This document shows, in pieces, positions 1 to 10,819 of a DNA stretch of 64,000 bases. The notes under the pieces were generated by a model that saw nothing but the letters and a program-made list of their open reading frames with translations, did not search any database and had not been told where the DNA came from. The position numbers and the translations under genes were made by a program. This stretch comes from Erythrobacter sp. SDW2 (GTDB taxonomy: Bacteria > Pseudomonadota > Alphaproteobacteria > Sphingomonadales > Sphingomonadaceae): assembly GCF_021431965.1 (NCBI RefSeq), contig NZ_CP090370.1:1240001-1304000 (forward strand), given 5' to 3'. The number at the start of each line of letters is the position of its first letter. Within the stretch, counting starts at the first letter, position 1.

Positions 1-364
1 CCATGGTGGTGCGACGGACGATGCCCTTGGGATTCTTGGCATCCTGCCAGAAGTTGATCAGGCCGTAATGGGTGAAGGCGACGCCCGGCACCCGGTCATC
101 GGCGTTGAAGATCGCCAGCGCTTCGGCCTTGAGCTGTTCGAAGCGCGGATCGCTCTGCAGCGCGGCGATGGTCTTCTCGTTCTCGCCCGCGACCCATTCC
201 AGCGCGCGGTCGCTGCGGGTTTCCTCGAGCCAGATGAAGGGATCGTTGTTGGCTTCCCATTCGGTATCGGTCACGGTGTTCCCATCTTGTGCGGCAAGCG
301 GCGCGGCTGTGAGAGTGGCGAGCGCAAGGCCGGCGGCCAGCGCGCGGGTGGAGACGAGTTTCAT
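1..364 (-). CDS. Prolyl oligopeptidase family (S9A) serine peptidase, N-terminal part only
   Basis: The reading frame runs off the left edge, so only the first 121 residues are visible. It starts at ATG 364 with a signal peptide (MKLVSTRALAAG, hydrophobic core, likely cut near APLAAQ), so the enzyme should be exported. After it come DPFIWLEET and later INFWQDAKNPKG followed by RRTT, which match the beta-propeller start of prolyl oligopeptidases (DPY-WLED, YNFW-DA-H--G-WRRTT). The catalytic Ser/Asp/His domain lies outside the window. Family knowledge predicts cleavage of short peptides after proline. It lies 211 bp downstream of atpC on the same strand, behind a repeat, so it is probably a separate transcription unit. 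Confidence 0.8.
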   Translation of the reverse strand, partial: MKLVSTRALAAGLALATLTAAPLAAQDGNTVTDTEWEANNDPFIWLEETRSDRALEWVAGENEKTIAALQSDPRFEQLKAEALAIFNADDRVPGVAFTHYGLINFWQDAKNPKGIVRRTTM

Positions 365-500
365 GGTAGCAGCCCCTTTGCAATGCAATGGGCGCAGTCT
401 GGCGGCTGGGGCGGGGAAGGCAAGGCCCTTTGCAGGGCCGGGTGCGCGGTTCGTCGATACGAAAAGGGCGGCCCTGGCGGACCGCCCCTTGCGTTGTGCG

Positions 501-568
501 TTCCCGCGAAGGCGGGAACCTCAGGCGATGAAGCGCCTGCCGACTGAGGCCCCTGCCTTCGCAGGGGC
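501..568. repeat. Two-armed palindromic intergenic repeat downstream of atpC
   Basis: The left arm TTCCCGC-GAAG-GCGGGAA (501-518) and the right arm CCCCTGC-CTTC-GCAGGGG (about 550-567) are each perfect hairpins, separated by about 30 bases. The loops GAAG and CTTC are complementary, so the arms sit head to head like REP/BIME elements. It lies just past the atpC stop and may also act as a transcript end. Confidence 0.65.
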
Positions 569-575
569 TCGCGGT

Positions 576-833
576 TTACCCCTCGACGTGCTCGGCAAGG
601 ACCGTCAGGCCGTTCTCGCCGACTTCGGCAAAGCCGCCACGGACTTCGATCAGCTCGGGCTGGGCGTTTTCGGTCTTGTAGACCTGCACCGCGCCGTCGC
701 GGATGGTCGACATGAAGGGCGCATGGCCTTCCAGCACGCCGAACTCCCCTTCCGTACCGGGCACGACCACCATGTGGACGTCCTCGGACCGGACCTGACG
801 CTCGGGCGTGACGAGTTCGAAATGCAGTGCCAT
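576..833 (-). CDS. atpC: F1 ATP synthase epsilon subunit
   Basis: This 85-residue protein is the N-terminal beta-sandwich of the epsilon subunit (LVTPERQV, then [21 protein letters not shown], shown here in part). It attaches to gamma in the central stalk and helps couple rotation to catalysis. It lacks the C-terminal two-helix domain found in E. coli epsilon (about 138 residues), so the usual epsilon self-inhibition by helix extension is unlikely; short epsilon subunits of this kind are known in alphaproteobacteria. It is the last gene of atpHAGDC, separated from atpD by a 150-base junction holding a palindromic repeat. Confidence 0.93.
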   Translation of the reverse strand: MALHFELVTPERQVRSEDVHMVVVPGTEGEFGVLEGHAPFMSTIRDGAVQVYKTENAQPELIEVRGGFAEVGENGLTVLAEHVEG

Positions 834-845
834 TGTTCTTTCCTT

Positions 846-982
846 ACCCCCTCCTCTTCAGAGGAGGGGCAGCGAGACTTGGTGAGCGCAGCGAACCTAG
901 TCGCAGCGGGGTGGTGCCTGGCTCGCGCTCGCTTCGCTCGCCACCACCCCCCGGCCCCCTCCTCTGAAGAGGAGGGGGAGGG
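846..982. repeat. Two-armed palindromic repeat in the atpD-atpC junction
   Basis: The arms CCCCTCCTCTTCAGAGGAGGGG (left, 847-869) and CCCCTCCTCTGAAGAGGAGGGG (right, about 956-977) are each self-complementary and also complementary to one another. Between them is a further inverted pair GGTGG ... CCACC around 911-948. The element occupies nearly all of the space between atpD (start of gap 985) and atpC (833). It would form strong structures in the atp mRNA. Confidence 0.75.
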
Positions 983-985
983 TGA

Positions 986-2551
<1,566 letters not shown>

Positions 2552-2556
2552 GCGGA

Positions 2557-3426
2557 TTAGAGGGCTTCCGCCCCAGCAATAATTTCAATCAGTTCAGTCG
2601 TGATCGCGGCCTGGCGGCTGCGGTTGTACTGGATGGTCAGCTTGTTGATCAGGTCGCCGGCGTTGCGCGTGGCGTTGTCCATCGCGGTCATCGACGCACC
2701 CTGTTCCGACGCTTCGCGTTCGAGCAGCGCACCGAAAACCCGCGTCTTGACGTAACGCGGGAGCAGCGCTTCGAGGATTTCCTCTTCGCCCGGCTCGTAT
2801 TCGACGACAGAATCGGTCGCAGCGGCATCGGCCGGTGCGGGGACTGGGATCAGCTGGACCGTGGTCGGGTCCTGCGCCAGCGCGCTCTTGAAGGTCGGGT
2901 AGATCAGATGCGCGACATCGAACTTGCCGGCCTCGAACATCGCCACCAACTCGGCAGTGATTGCTTCAGCTTCGCTGTATCCGGGGGTGCGGACCGTCGA
3001 GGTGTCGAACCCGTCGGCGATCTGCTTCTCATAGTCGCGCTTGATCGGCGCACGGCCCTTCTTGCCGACGAGGTAGAAGGTCACGTCCTTGCCTTCGGCG
3101 ATCAGCTTCTTCGCCTGCAGCTTGGCTTCCTTGACGATGTTCGAGTTCAAGCCGCCGCACAGGCCCTTGTCGGTGTTGACCACCACCAGCAGATGCTTCT
3201 GGTTCGAACCGGTGCCTGCGAGCAGCTTCGGCGCGCTGTCGCCGCTGACCTTGCGCGCGAGCGAGGCCATGACTTCGGCCAGCCGCGCGGCATAGGGGCG
3301 CGCGGCTTCGGCCGAGGCCTGGGCACGGCGCAGCTTGGCCGCGGCGACCATCTGCTTGGCCTTGGTGATCTTCTGGGTCGACTTGACCGAGTTGATCCGA
3401 CCTTTGAGTTCCTTGAGTGAAGCCAC
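2557..3426 (-). CDS. atpG: F1 ATP synthase gamma subunit (rotor shaft)
   Basis: At 289 residues this is full length for gamma. The N-terminal helix begins [20 protein letters not shown] and the conserved C-terminal helix contains [12 protein letters not shown] and [17 protein letters not shown], the two halves of the coiled-coil shaft that rotates inside alpha3beta3. The start at 3426 gives the exact family N-terminus. Its flanks are unusual: two copies of the same palindromic repeat (2472-2551 and 3443-3523) bracket the gene, so the atpG message segment lies between two strong hairpins. Confidence 0.97.
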   Translation of the reverse strand: MASLKELKGRINSVKSTQKITKAKQMVAAAKLRRAQASAEAARPYAARLAEVMASLARKVSGDSAPKLLAGTGSNQKHLLVVVNTDKGLCGGLNSNIVKEAKLQAKKLIAEGKDVTFYLVGKKGRAPIKRDYEKQIADGFDTSTVRTPGYSEAEAITAELVAMFEAGKFDVAHLIYPTFKSALAQDPTTVQLIPVPAPADAAATDSVVEYEPGEEEILEALLPRYVKTRVFGALLEREASEQGASMTAMDNATRNAGDLINKLTIQYNRSRQAAITTELIEIIAGAEAL

Positions 3427-3442
3427 TCTCGTTTCTCTTTCT

Positions 3443-3523
3443 CGTCATCCCAGCGAAAGCTGGGATCGGGTTCAATAAGTTCCGGCCAGGAGGCCAGCGA
3501 CCCCAGCTTTCGCTGGGGTGACG
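3443..3523. repeat. Two-armed palindromic repeat in the atpA-atpG junction
   Basis: The left arm 3443-3467 matches the arm at 2472-2497. The right arm 3499-3523 is its inverted copy with CCCC/GGGG replacing TCCC/GGGA, a compensated change that keeps the hairpin. The element ends one base before the atpA stop codon (3525-3527). Confidence 0.85.
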
Positions 3524-3524
3524 G

Positions 3525-5057
<1,533 letters not shown>

Positions 5058-5612
5058 TTAGCCCTTCATGGCCTGAGCAAGAGTGTTGAGACGGGTGCGG
5101 ATTGAGCCGTCGATGCGCTTCGAACCGATGGTGACGACAAGGCCGCCCAAGAGGTCCGGATCGACGGTCGAGGAAACTTTCACGGTGCGGCCTTCGCGCT
5201 GCGTCAGCTTCTGGCGCAGCGTTTCGAGCTGCTCCGCACTCAGCGGATGGGCGCTGGCGACTTCGGCGGTCACTTCGCCGCGCTGGGCAGCGGCAATGGT
5301 GCGGAAGGCGCGGATCATCGACGGCAGTTGCGACAGGCGGCGATTGTCCGCCAGCACGCCGAGGAACTTGGCGGTGAGGTCGCTGAGACCCAGCACCTTG
5401 GCCACGGCACCGACGGCATCGGCCTGCTGGCCGCGGCTGATCTGCGGGTTGGTGGTGACTGCGGCAAGGTCGCTCGATTCGGCGAGCGCGGCGCTCAGCT
5501 TCTCGAGGTCGCCTTCGACGGCGCTGACGTTACCTGCCTCGGCGGCAAGTTCGAACAGAGCCGAGGCGTAACGCCCTGCCAGGCTAGCCTGAATACCGGC
5601 GGAAATATCCAC
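5058..5612 (-). CDS. atpH: F1 ATP synthase delta subunit
   Basis: The protein is 184 residues from the preferred GTG start at 5612 ([19 protein letters not shown]). An AGAGGA motif lies about 11 bases upstream of that GTG, and the family sequence begins there; an ATG at 5684 would add 24 residues with no family resemblance. Delta joins F1 to the peripheral stalk. The C-terminal segment [20 protein letters not shown] is the most conserved part of the family and is intact. It is the first gene of the operon, so the promoter should lie in 5613-5760. The F0 genes (a, c, b) are not in this window, as is usual in alphaproteobacteria. Confidence 0.93.
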   Translation of the reverse strand: MDISAGIQASLAGRYASALFELAAEAGNVSAVEGDLEKLSAALAESSDLAAVTTNPQISRGQQADAVGAVAKVLGLSDLTAKFLGVLADNRRLSQLPSMIRAFRTIAAAQRGEVTAEVASAHPLSAEQLETLRQKLTQREGRTVKVSSTVDPDLLGGLVVTIGSKRIDGSIRTRLNTLAQAMKG

Positions 5613-5776
5613 GCGCTTGAGGTCCTCTTCGGGTCCGGAAATAACGATGCATCGCTTAGGCCGAATGGGGCGCACGCATGGCACCCCGGCAAAGCTGGCG
5701 CGCGCCTAGCATTGGCCCTTGCGAAGTGCAACCCGAGTCGGGTGCAGAAATTGGAACGGGTGTTGTTCTTCTCTCT

Positions 5777-5906
5777 CTCTCCCCTTGCGGGAGAGATACG
5801 GAGACTTGGCGGCCTGCCGCCTAATCGAAGTTGAGAGGGGGCTGCGAGGTTGCCGGTCGGAGCTGCGCTCCGAACCCCTCTCCCAGTCTCTCCCGCAAGG
5901 GGAGAG
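5777..5906. repeat. Two-armed palindromic repeat upstream of atpH
   Basis: The left arm CTCTCCCCTTGCGGGAGAG (5777-5795) and the right arm CTCTCCCGCAAGGGGAGAG (5888-5906) are inverted copies of each other and each is itself palindromic. The interior also holds CGGAG...CTCCG. It sits in the 567-base stretch between atpH and the protease gene, which otherwise holds the atp promoter region and a gene remnant. Confidence 0.75.
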
Positions 5907-5924
5907 GAGTTGATGCGACCAGCA

Positions 5925-6172
5925 GTCTGGCGCGCCACCTGCCGCCGAGCGGGGGCGACACCATGTGGGCGCATATGGGCGAGGCCAATGACGCGCTGCC
6001 CGATGATCTGAAGGCAGAGATCGTGGGGCTCGAGGCGTTCCACACCGCCGACCATATCTATGAGGAACGCGGCCTCCATGCCCAGACCGACATGGGCGGA
6101 GACCTGCGCGGGCAGGGCCTCAAGACCTGTGCGGTCCACCCGGCGCTCGGCGGCGAGACGCTGGCGGCGTAG
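5925..6172 (+). pseudogene. Remnant of a TauD/TfdA-family dioxygenase
   Basis: A plus-strand frame reads PPSGGDTMWAHMGEANDALP followed by DDLKAEIVGLEAFHTADHIYEERG and later HPALGGETL, ending at TAG 6170-6172. This resembles an internal part of TauD-type Fe(II)/2-oxoglutarate dioxygenases (PP-GGDTLWA-M--AYDALP--LK, then HP--R-HPETG). Only about 75 residues are recognisable: the metal-binding HxD part upstream and the C-terminal half are missing, and the frame opens out of the adjacent repeat. I read it as a decayed fragment. A short unrelated ORF is the alternative. Confidence 0.5.
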
Positions 6173-6179
6173 GTCGTCC

Positions 6180-7730
6180 CTAATTCTTGACTGAGCAGGA
6201 GTACACCAGCCGCTCGTTAGGCTGCTCCGGCAACACGCTCGTGACCGCGCTTTGCAGGTCGCCCAGCTTGGCGGCGGCGTCGTCGGTCTGGCAGGTCGGC
6301 GTCGAATAGGCCCCGCGCGCCTTGCGGGCCTCGGCCATGGCGCTGGCGGTGAGCAGGTAGCGGTCGGTGCGGTAGGTGCGGGTTTCGGGATCGTAGCGCG
6401 CGACCGAGACGGCGGCTTCCTCGTTGGGCACGAACACCCGGCTCCATTCGCCCGACTTGAAGCCGTACTGCGTGCGGCCGTTGACGCAGCCCCCGGCGGT
6501 CCAGTCGAATTCGACCATTTCGGCCGGGTCGCCGGTGATGCGGCTGCGCTCGGGAACAAGGGTACAGGTAAGCCGGGCGTCGGCTGCGACCGTGGCCGCG
6601 CCGGTCGGGGCGCCGGTCCGGTCCTCGGTCATGGCCTCGGCCACGCGGCGGTCGATCTCGTCGAGGCCGGGGCGGGTGAACCATGCTGCCAGCGCCGCGA
6701 TCAAGGCCACCGCCGCGATCGTGCCCGCAATCATGCGCTCCCTTTCGGCCTCTGCCTGGCCGCGAAGCTGGAACAGCGTGTAGGCCGCACCGGCACCGAC
6801 CAGCAGCAGCACCATCGCCAGCGCCATCTGGTTTTCGCGGTCGGCCTGCACCGCCATCCCGGCCTCCATCTGGGCGCGGGTGCGCTTTTCCCGCTGGTCT
6901 TCGCTGCGGGCGGCAAGCGCGGCCTGGGCCTCCTCCTGCGCCGCGCGGGCGCGCGCCTGTTCCTGGGCATCGAGCTCGGCGAGCGAGCGGCATGGCTGGG
7001 TGTTGACCCGCGCCGTGACGCCGTTGTCGCGCAGGAACGGCAGCAGCTCGCGATTGGACACGGCGAAGTAGAACTCGGCATCGGTCCCGTCGCTCTCCGC
7101 GCCGAAGCTGTTGACCCCCAGCACCCGGCCGCATTGGTCGAGCAGGGGCCCGCCCGAATTGCCGCGCGCGATGGGGGCGGTGTGGAGGATCGAATCGAAT
7201 TGCTTGGCCGGGCGCTGGCCACTGATGAAGCCGGTCGAATTGACCGTGCCCTGCGGCTTGAAGATATCGCCGATCTCCAGTCCCTGCGCCCGGTCGACAT
7301 TCATCGGATAGCCGACGGAGACCACCTCCGCGCCGTCACGCTCGCGCGCGCCCGCGAGAGTCAGGGGTGGCAGGCGCAGCGTGCCGGTGATCTCCAGCAA
7401 GGCAAGGTCCCGCTTGGGGTCTATTGCCAGCACCCTGGCATAGCTGGCATCGTCGCCATCGCTGGGGACGATGCCGATGCGCAGTTCGTCATCCATGGAG
7501 GCTTCGCGCACGACATGGGCATTGGTGACGATCTTGGTCGAGCTCACGGCAAAGCCCGTTCCGTGGCTCACCGGATAGACCTGCGAGCCATCGGTGCCGA
7601 TGATGACGACCCGCACCACCCCGCGCGCCGCCGCCTGAATGTCCGCCGGGTCGGCCCCGGCCGTTTGCGGCAAGGCCGCCAGCACAAGGGCGAGCAGGGC
7701 GGCGGCAAGGGGCTTCAACCGGGTCAACAT
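6180..7730 (-). CDS. Exported trypsin-like serine protease with a C-terminal membrane-anchored extension
   Basis: From ATG 7730 the protein is 516 residues. It has a signal peptide (residues 1-26) and a trypsin-like domain with His72 (TNAHVV), Asp108 (KRDLALLEI) and Ser192 (GNSGGPLLD), the order of an HtrA-type catalytic triad. No PDZ domain follows. Instead residues 250-300 are Ala/Glu/Arg-rich and look like a coiled coil, then come two hydrophobic segments (about 302-322 and 333-352) and a C-terminal domain of about 150 residues with cysteines that I do not recognise. It starts 62 bases from, and divergently to, the SH3 protein gene. Catalysis is well supported; the substrate is unknown. 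Confidence 0.82.
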   Translation of the reverse strand: MLTRLKPLAAALLALVLAALPQTAGADPADIQAAARGVVRVVIIGTDGSQVYPVSHGTGFAVSSTKIVTNAHVVREASMDDELRIGIVPSDGDDASYARVLAIDPKRDLALLEITGTLRLPPLTLAGARERDGAEVVSVGYPMNVDRAQGLEIGDIFKPQGTVNSTGFISGQRPAKQFDSILHTAPIARGNSGGPLLDQCGRVLGVNSFGAESDGTDAEFYFAVSNRELLPFLRDNGVTARVNTQPCRSLAELDAQEQARARAAQEEAQAALAARSEDQREKRTRAQMEAGMAVQADRENQMALAMVLLLVGAGAAYTLFQLRGQAEAERERMIAGTIAAVALIAALAAWFTRPGLDEIDRRVAEAMTEDRTGAPTGAATVAADARLTCTLVPERSRITGDPAEMVEFDWTAGGCVNGRTQYGFKSGEWSRVFVPNEEAAVSVARYDPETRTYRTDRYLLTASAMAEARKARGAYSTPTCQTDDAAAKLGDLQSAVTSVLPEQPNERLVYSCSVKN

Positions 7731-7792
7731 TGCGGCTGCATAGGATAGAGTGCAGAATGCGCGCCAGAGGATTCCTTGTGCAGGAGAGCGAT

Positions 7793-8458
7793 ATGCGGGT
7801 GCTGGCAGGAGTATTGATCGTGGTCGCAGCGGCAGGAGCAATCCCGGCATGGGCGCAAGGCGACATCCCTGGACCGTTCGCCTGCAGCCTCGGCGATTCG
7901 CAGGTTGTGCTCTACGCCAATGAGGACGCCAGCGAATATGCCGGCGAGCTGGCGCCCGCGGGCGACTATGCCGCCATGGACAGCGGCGAACCGCGCCTGC
8001 TGACACTGCGCCAGAAATACAATGGCTGGCGCACAGTGTATGAGAATGCCGAGATGACCATGGTCATCAACGCCGATGCAGCGCAGCTCTATGGCGCGTT
8101 CGGCACCAGCGAATGCTTTGCCTCGCGTTCGGTCGCGGTCGGCGAAAGCTGGCGCGGCGGCGGGCAACTGGTCTCCGGCGAAGGGCAGCGCTGGACCGAA
8201 TGGGCCGCACCCGGCGGCGCGATCACCTGGGGCGGCAATGTCCGCTCCGGCCCGGGTCAGGAATTCAAGCGCGTTGCCGGGGTGCCGCTGGGGGTAAACG
8301 TCGAAACCATTGCGGTAACCGACCGGACATGGCTCGACGAATACCCGTGGTACAAGGTCCGCCTGCCCGACGGCACCGAAGGCTACATCGCCGGGGGCCT
8401 GCTGTGCAGCCGCGAGGGCCGATCCGGCATGTACAACGAACGCGATTGCACCGGCTGA
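7793..8458 (+). CDS. Secreted SH3-domain (SH3b-like) protein
   Basis: From ATG 7793, preceded by AGGAGAG, the protein is 221 residues. An N-terminal signal peptide (VLAGVLIVVAAAGAIPAWAQ) predicts export. The second half contains WGGNVRSGPGQEF, a bacterial SH3 start (N-RSGPG), followed by WYKVRLPDGTEGYIAG, the usual SH3 end. Such domains bind cell-wall peptides or act as structural modules; no catalytic domain is visible. An upstream ATG at 7730 would place the signal peptide internally and is rejected. The gene is divergent from the trypsin-like protease, so a shared regulatory region and related envelope function are possible. Confidence 0.78.
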   Translation: MRVLAGVLIVVAAAGAIPAWAQGDIPGPFACSLGDSQVVLYANEDASEYAGELAPAGDYAAMDSGEPRLLTLRQKYNGWRTVYENAEMTMVINADAAQLYGAFGTSECFASRSVAVGESWRGGGQLVSGEGQRWTEWAAPGGAITWGGNVRSGPGQEFKRVAGVPLGVNVETIAVTDRTWLDEYPWYKVRLPDGTEGYIAGGLLCSREGRSGMYNERDCTG

Positions 8459-8536
8459 CGGTTTGACCGCAAGCAGCGGGACGCGGCATAGCGCGTCGGG
8501 GTCTAGGCAGTTCCTGCACCAAGCAGGAGACGACCC

Positions 8537-9004
8537 ATGACCTATTCCATCACCGGCCTCGACCCCGCCGACTTTTCGCCACTTTTCACCCTCTCCGACG
8601 CCGAATTGGCCGAGCGCGGCGGCGTCCGCGTGACCGCTTCGGCAAGCCGCGGCTTTCCATGCCGGGTCAGCCTCGAGGATGCGCGCGAGGGCGATCAGCT
8701 GATCCTGCTCCACCACACCAGCCACGATGTCGCCACGCCCTATCGCAGCAGCTATGCCATCTACGTGCGCGAAGGGGTGCAGCCGGCGCGGTTCGTGGAC
8801 GAGATGCCGCCGGTCTTAGCCGGTCGTCCGCTGGGCCTGCGCGGGTTCGATGCCGAAGGGATGCTGAGCGACGCGCGGCTGGCCCTGCCCGGGGAAGCCG
8901 ATGGCAAGATCCGCGAGTTGTTGGCCAACCCCGATATTGCCACTATCCATGCCCATAATGCGGCCCACGGATGCTTTGCCGCCCGGGTCGAGAGGAGCGC
9001 GTGA
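8537..9004 (+). CDS. DUF1203-family protein
   Basis: This 155-residue protein of unknown function matches the DUF1203 pattern: a short N-terminal GLDP--F--LF segment, then RGFPCRVSLEDA with a conserved Cys, LILLHHTSHDVATPYR, and a C-terminal HAHNAAHGCFAA. No signal peptide or membrane segment is seen. AGGAGA lies upstream of ATG 8537. Its stop codon overlaps the ada start by one base (TGATG), so the two are probably co-translated; a role linked to alkylation damage is only a guess from position. Confidence 0.8.
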   Translation: MTYSITGLDPADFSPLFTLSDAELAERGGVRVTASASRGFPCRVSLEDAREGDQLILLHHTSHDVATPYRSSYAIYVREGVQPARFVDEMPPVLAGRPLGLRGFDAEGMLSDARLALPGEADGKIRELLANPDIATIHAHNAAHGCFAARVERSA

Positions 9005-10020
9005 TGGACAGTGACAGCAAATGGGCCGCCGTCCTGCGCCGCGACCGTAGTTTCGACGGGCGCTTCGTCACCGGGGTGCTGACGACCGGGATTTATTGCC
9101 GCCCCAGCTGCGCCGCGCGCCATCCGCAGCGCGATAACGTCCGCTTCTTCGCAAGCGGGGCGGAGGCGCGGGCAGCGGGCCTGCGCGCCTGTAAGCGCTG
9201 CCTGCCCGATGATGTGGGCCGTGACGAGGCGGCAGTGCTGGCGGCGATCGACGAGATCAAGGCCACAGGCGGATCGCCGACGCTGGACGAACTGGCCCAG
9301 CTGACCGGCTATTCTCCGACCCATTTCCAGCGCGTCTTCACCCGCGCCACGGGTCTGTCCCCCGCCGCCTATGCCCGCGCCTTGCGCGAGGAGCGGGCCA
9401 AGGAGGCACTGGCAGGGGCAAACCGGGTGACCGACGCGATCTACGACGCCGGATACGAAGCGCCGAGCCGCTTTTACGCGGCGATGGAAGGGAAACTGGG
9501 CATGAGCGCGAGCGACTGGAAGAACGGCGGCGCAGGTCGCACGATTCACTATGCCGTGATCGAAACCACCATCGCCCCGATGCTCGTCGCCGCGACGGAG
9601 TGCGGCGTATGCTGCCTCAGCTTCCATGAGGGCGAGGCTGAGCTGCGCGCCCGCTTCCCCAAGGCCGAGCTGGTACCGGGCGGCGAGGAATTCCGGGAAT
9701 TGTTCCAGCGTGTCGTCGCCGCGGTCGAGCAACCGGGCACGGGCGCGGACATCCCGCTCGACGTCAAGGGCACGGCGTTCCAGCAACGCTGCTGGCAGGC
9801 TCTGCGCGAGATCCCGCCGGGCGAGACCCGCAGCTATGGCGAGCAGGCCGCTGCCATCGGCAACCCCAAGGCCAGCCGCGCGGTCGGCAGCGCCAATGGC
9901 GCCAACAACATTGCTGTGCTGATCCCCTGCCACCGTGTCATCGCGCATGACGGCACGCTGGGCGGCTATGCCTATGGCCTCGAAATCAAAACCGAACTGC
10001 TGAAAAGGGAAGCCAAATGA
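9004..10020 (+). CDS. ada: Ada: methylphosphotriester/O6-methylguanine repair protein and transcription activator
   Basis: At 338 residues it has the full Ada layout. The N-terminal zinc domain has Cys32, Cys36, Cys63 and Cys66 (YCRPSC and ACKRC), with Cys32 matching the E. coli methyl-acceptor Cys38. An AraC-type helix-turn-helix follows (about 90-170). The C-terminal O6-alkylguanine transferase domain has PCHRV with acceptor Cys309. It removes methyl groups from DNA and, once methylated, activates its own regulon. The start at 9004 is chosen because it overlaps the preceding stop. The stop overlaps the next start (ATGA), so DUF1203-ada-PEP-mutase form one operon. Confidence 0.95.
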   Translation: MDSDSKWAAVLRRDRSFDGRFVTGVLTTGIYCRPSCAARHPQRDNVRFFASGAEARAAGLRACKRCLPDDVGRDEAAVLAAIDEIKATGGSPTLDELAQLTGYSPTHFQRVFTRATGLSPAAYARALREERAKEALAGANRVTDAIYDAGYEAPSRFYAAMEGKLGMSASDWKNGGAGRTIHYAVIETTIAPMLVAATECGVCCLSFHEGEAELRARFPKAELVPGGEEFRELFQRVVAAVEQPGTGADIPLDVKGTAFQQRCWQALREIPPGETRSYGEQAAAIGNPKASRAVGSANGANNIAVLIPCHRVIAHDGTLGGYAYGLEIKTELLKREAK

Positions 10021-10772
10021 GCAAGTACGAAACCTTTGCGGCACTGCACGTGCCGGGCGACCCGCTTATTATATTCAACATCTGGGATGCAGGCAGCGCC
10101 AAGGCCGTCGCGGCGGCGGGCGCGAAGGCCATCGCCACCGGCAGCTATGGCGTGGCCGAAGCGCATGGCTACAAGGACGGCGAGGCATTTCCGTTCGAAC
10201 TCGCGCTGACGAATTGCCGCGAAGTGGTGAGCGTGACCGAGCTGCCGGTGAGCATCGACATGGAAGCTGGTTACGGCAGCACGCCTGAGCAGGTTGCCCG
10301 GTCGGCTGCCGCAGTGGCCGAGGCAGGCGCGGTCGGCGTAAACCTCGAAGACCGCGCACCGGGCGAAACGACACTCCGTCCCTTGGAGGAAGCCGCCGCG
10401 CGGGTCCGCGCCGTCGCCGGTGCCGGGCTGTGGGTCAACGCCCGCACCGACGTCTATCTCGGCAAGAAGCCCGACGACTACACCACCGCCATGATCGACG
10501 ATGTCATCACCCGCGCACAGGCCTATGCCGACGTCGGAGCTGGCAGCCTGTTCGTCCCCTTCCTCGGCGACCACCCGACCATCGCCGCGATCTGCGAGCG
10601 TTCACCGCTCCCGGTCAACATCCTGTGGGCCCCGGGGCGCGGAACCAAAGCGGAATTGGCGGCACTGGGCGTCGCCCGTATCAGCTATGGCCACGGGCCC
10701 TGGGCTGCGGCGATGAACTGGCTGGGTGACAAGGCCAAGGCGGCCTTTGCTGGCGAGTTGTCGGAGTATTGA
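10017..10772 (+). CDS. Isocitrate lyase / phosphoenolpyruvate mutase superfamily protein
   Basis: This 251-residue protein is a single (beta/alpha)8 barrel of the ICL/PEPM superfamily. Recognisable parts are NIWDAGSAKAVAAAG, the metal-binding region SIDMEAGYG, VGVNLEDR and VNARTDVYL. Relatives include 2-methylisocitrate lyase and carboxy-PEP mutases, but the short form here is usually annotated only at family level, and the substrate cannot be assigned. Its ATG overlaps the ada stop by four bases. The link to alkylation repair is positional only. Confidence 0.8.
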   Translation: MSKYETFAALHVPGDPLIIFNIWDAGSAKAVAAAGAKAIATGSYGVAEAHGYKDGEAFPFELALTNCREVVSVTELPVSIDMEAGYGSTPEQVARSAAAVAEAGAVGVNLEDRAPGETTLRPLEEAAARVRAVAGAGLWVNARTDVYLGKKPDDYTTAMIDDVITRAQAYADVGAGSLFVPFLGDHPTIAAICERSPLPVNILWAPGRGTKAELAALGVARISYGHGPWAAAMNWLGDKAKAAFAGELSEY

Positions 10773-10819
10773 GGGTTAAGCGAATGACAACCATACCCTG
10801 CTAACCCGGAAGCGGTCCG

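Noticed and set aside
5495-6559. 354-codon minus-strand frame joining the protease region to atpH
   Set aside because: It crosses the atp promoter, the repeat and the TauD remnant and is out of frame with both real genes.
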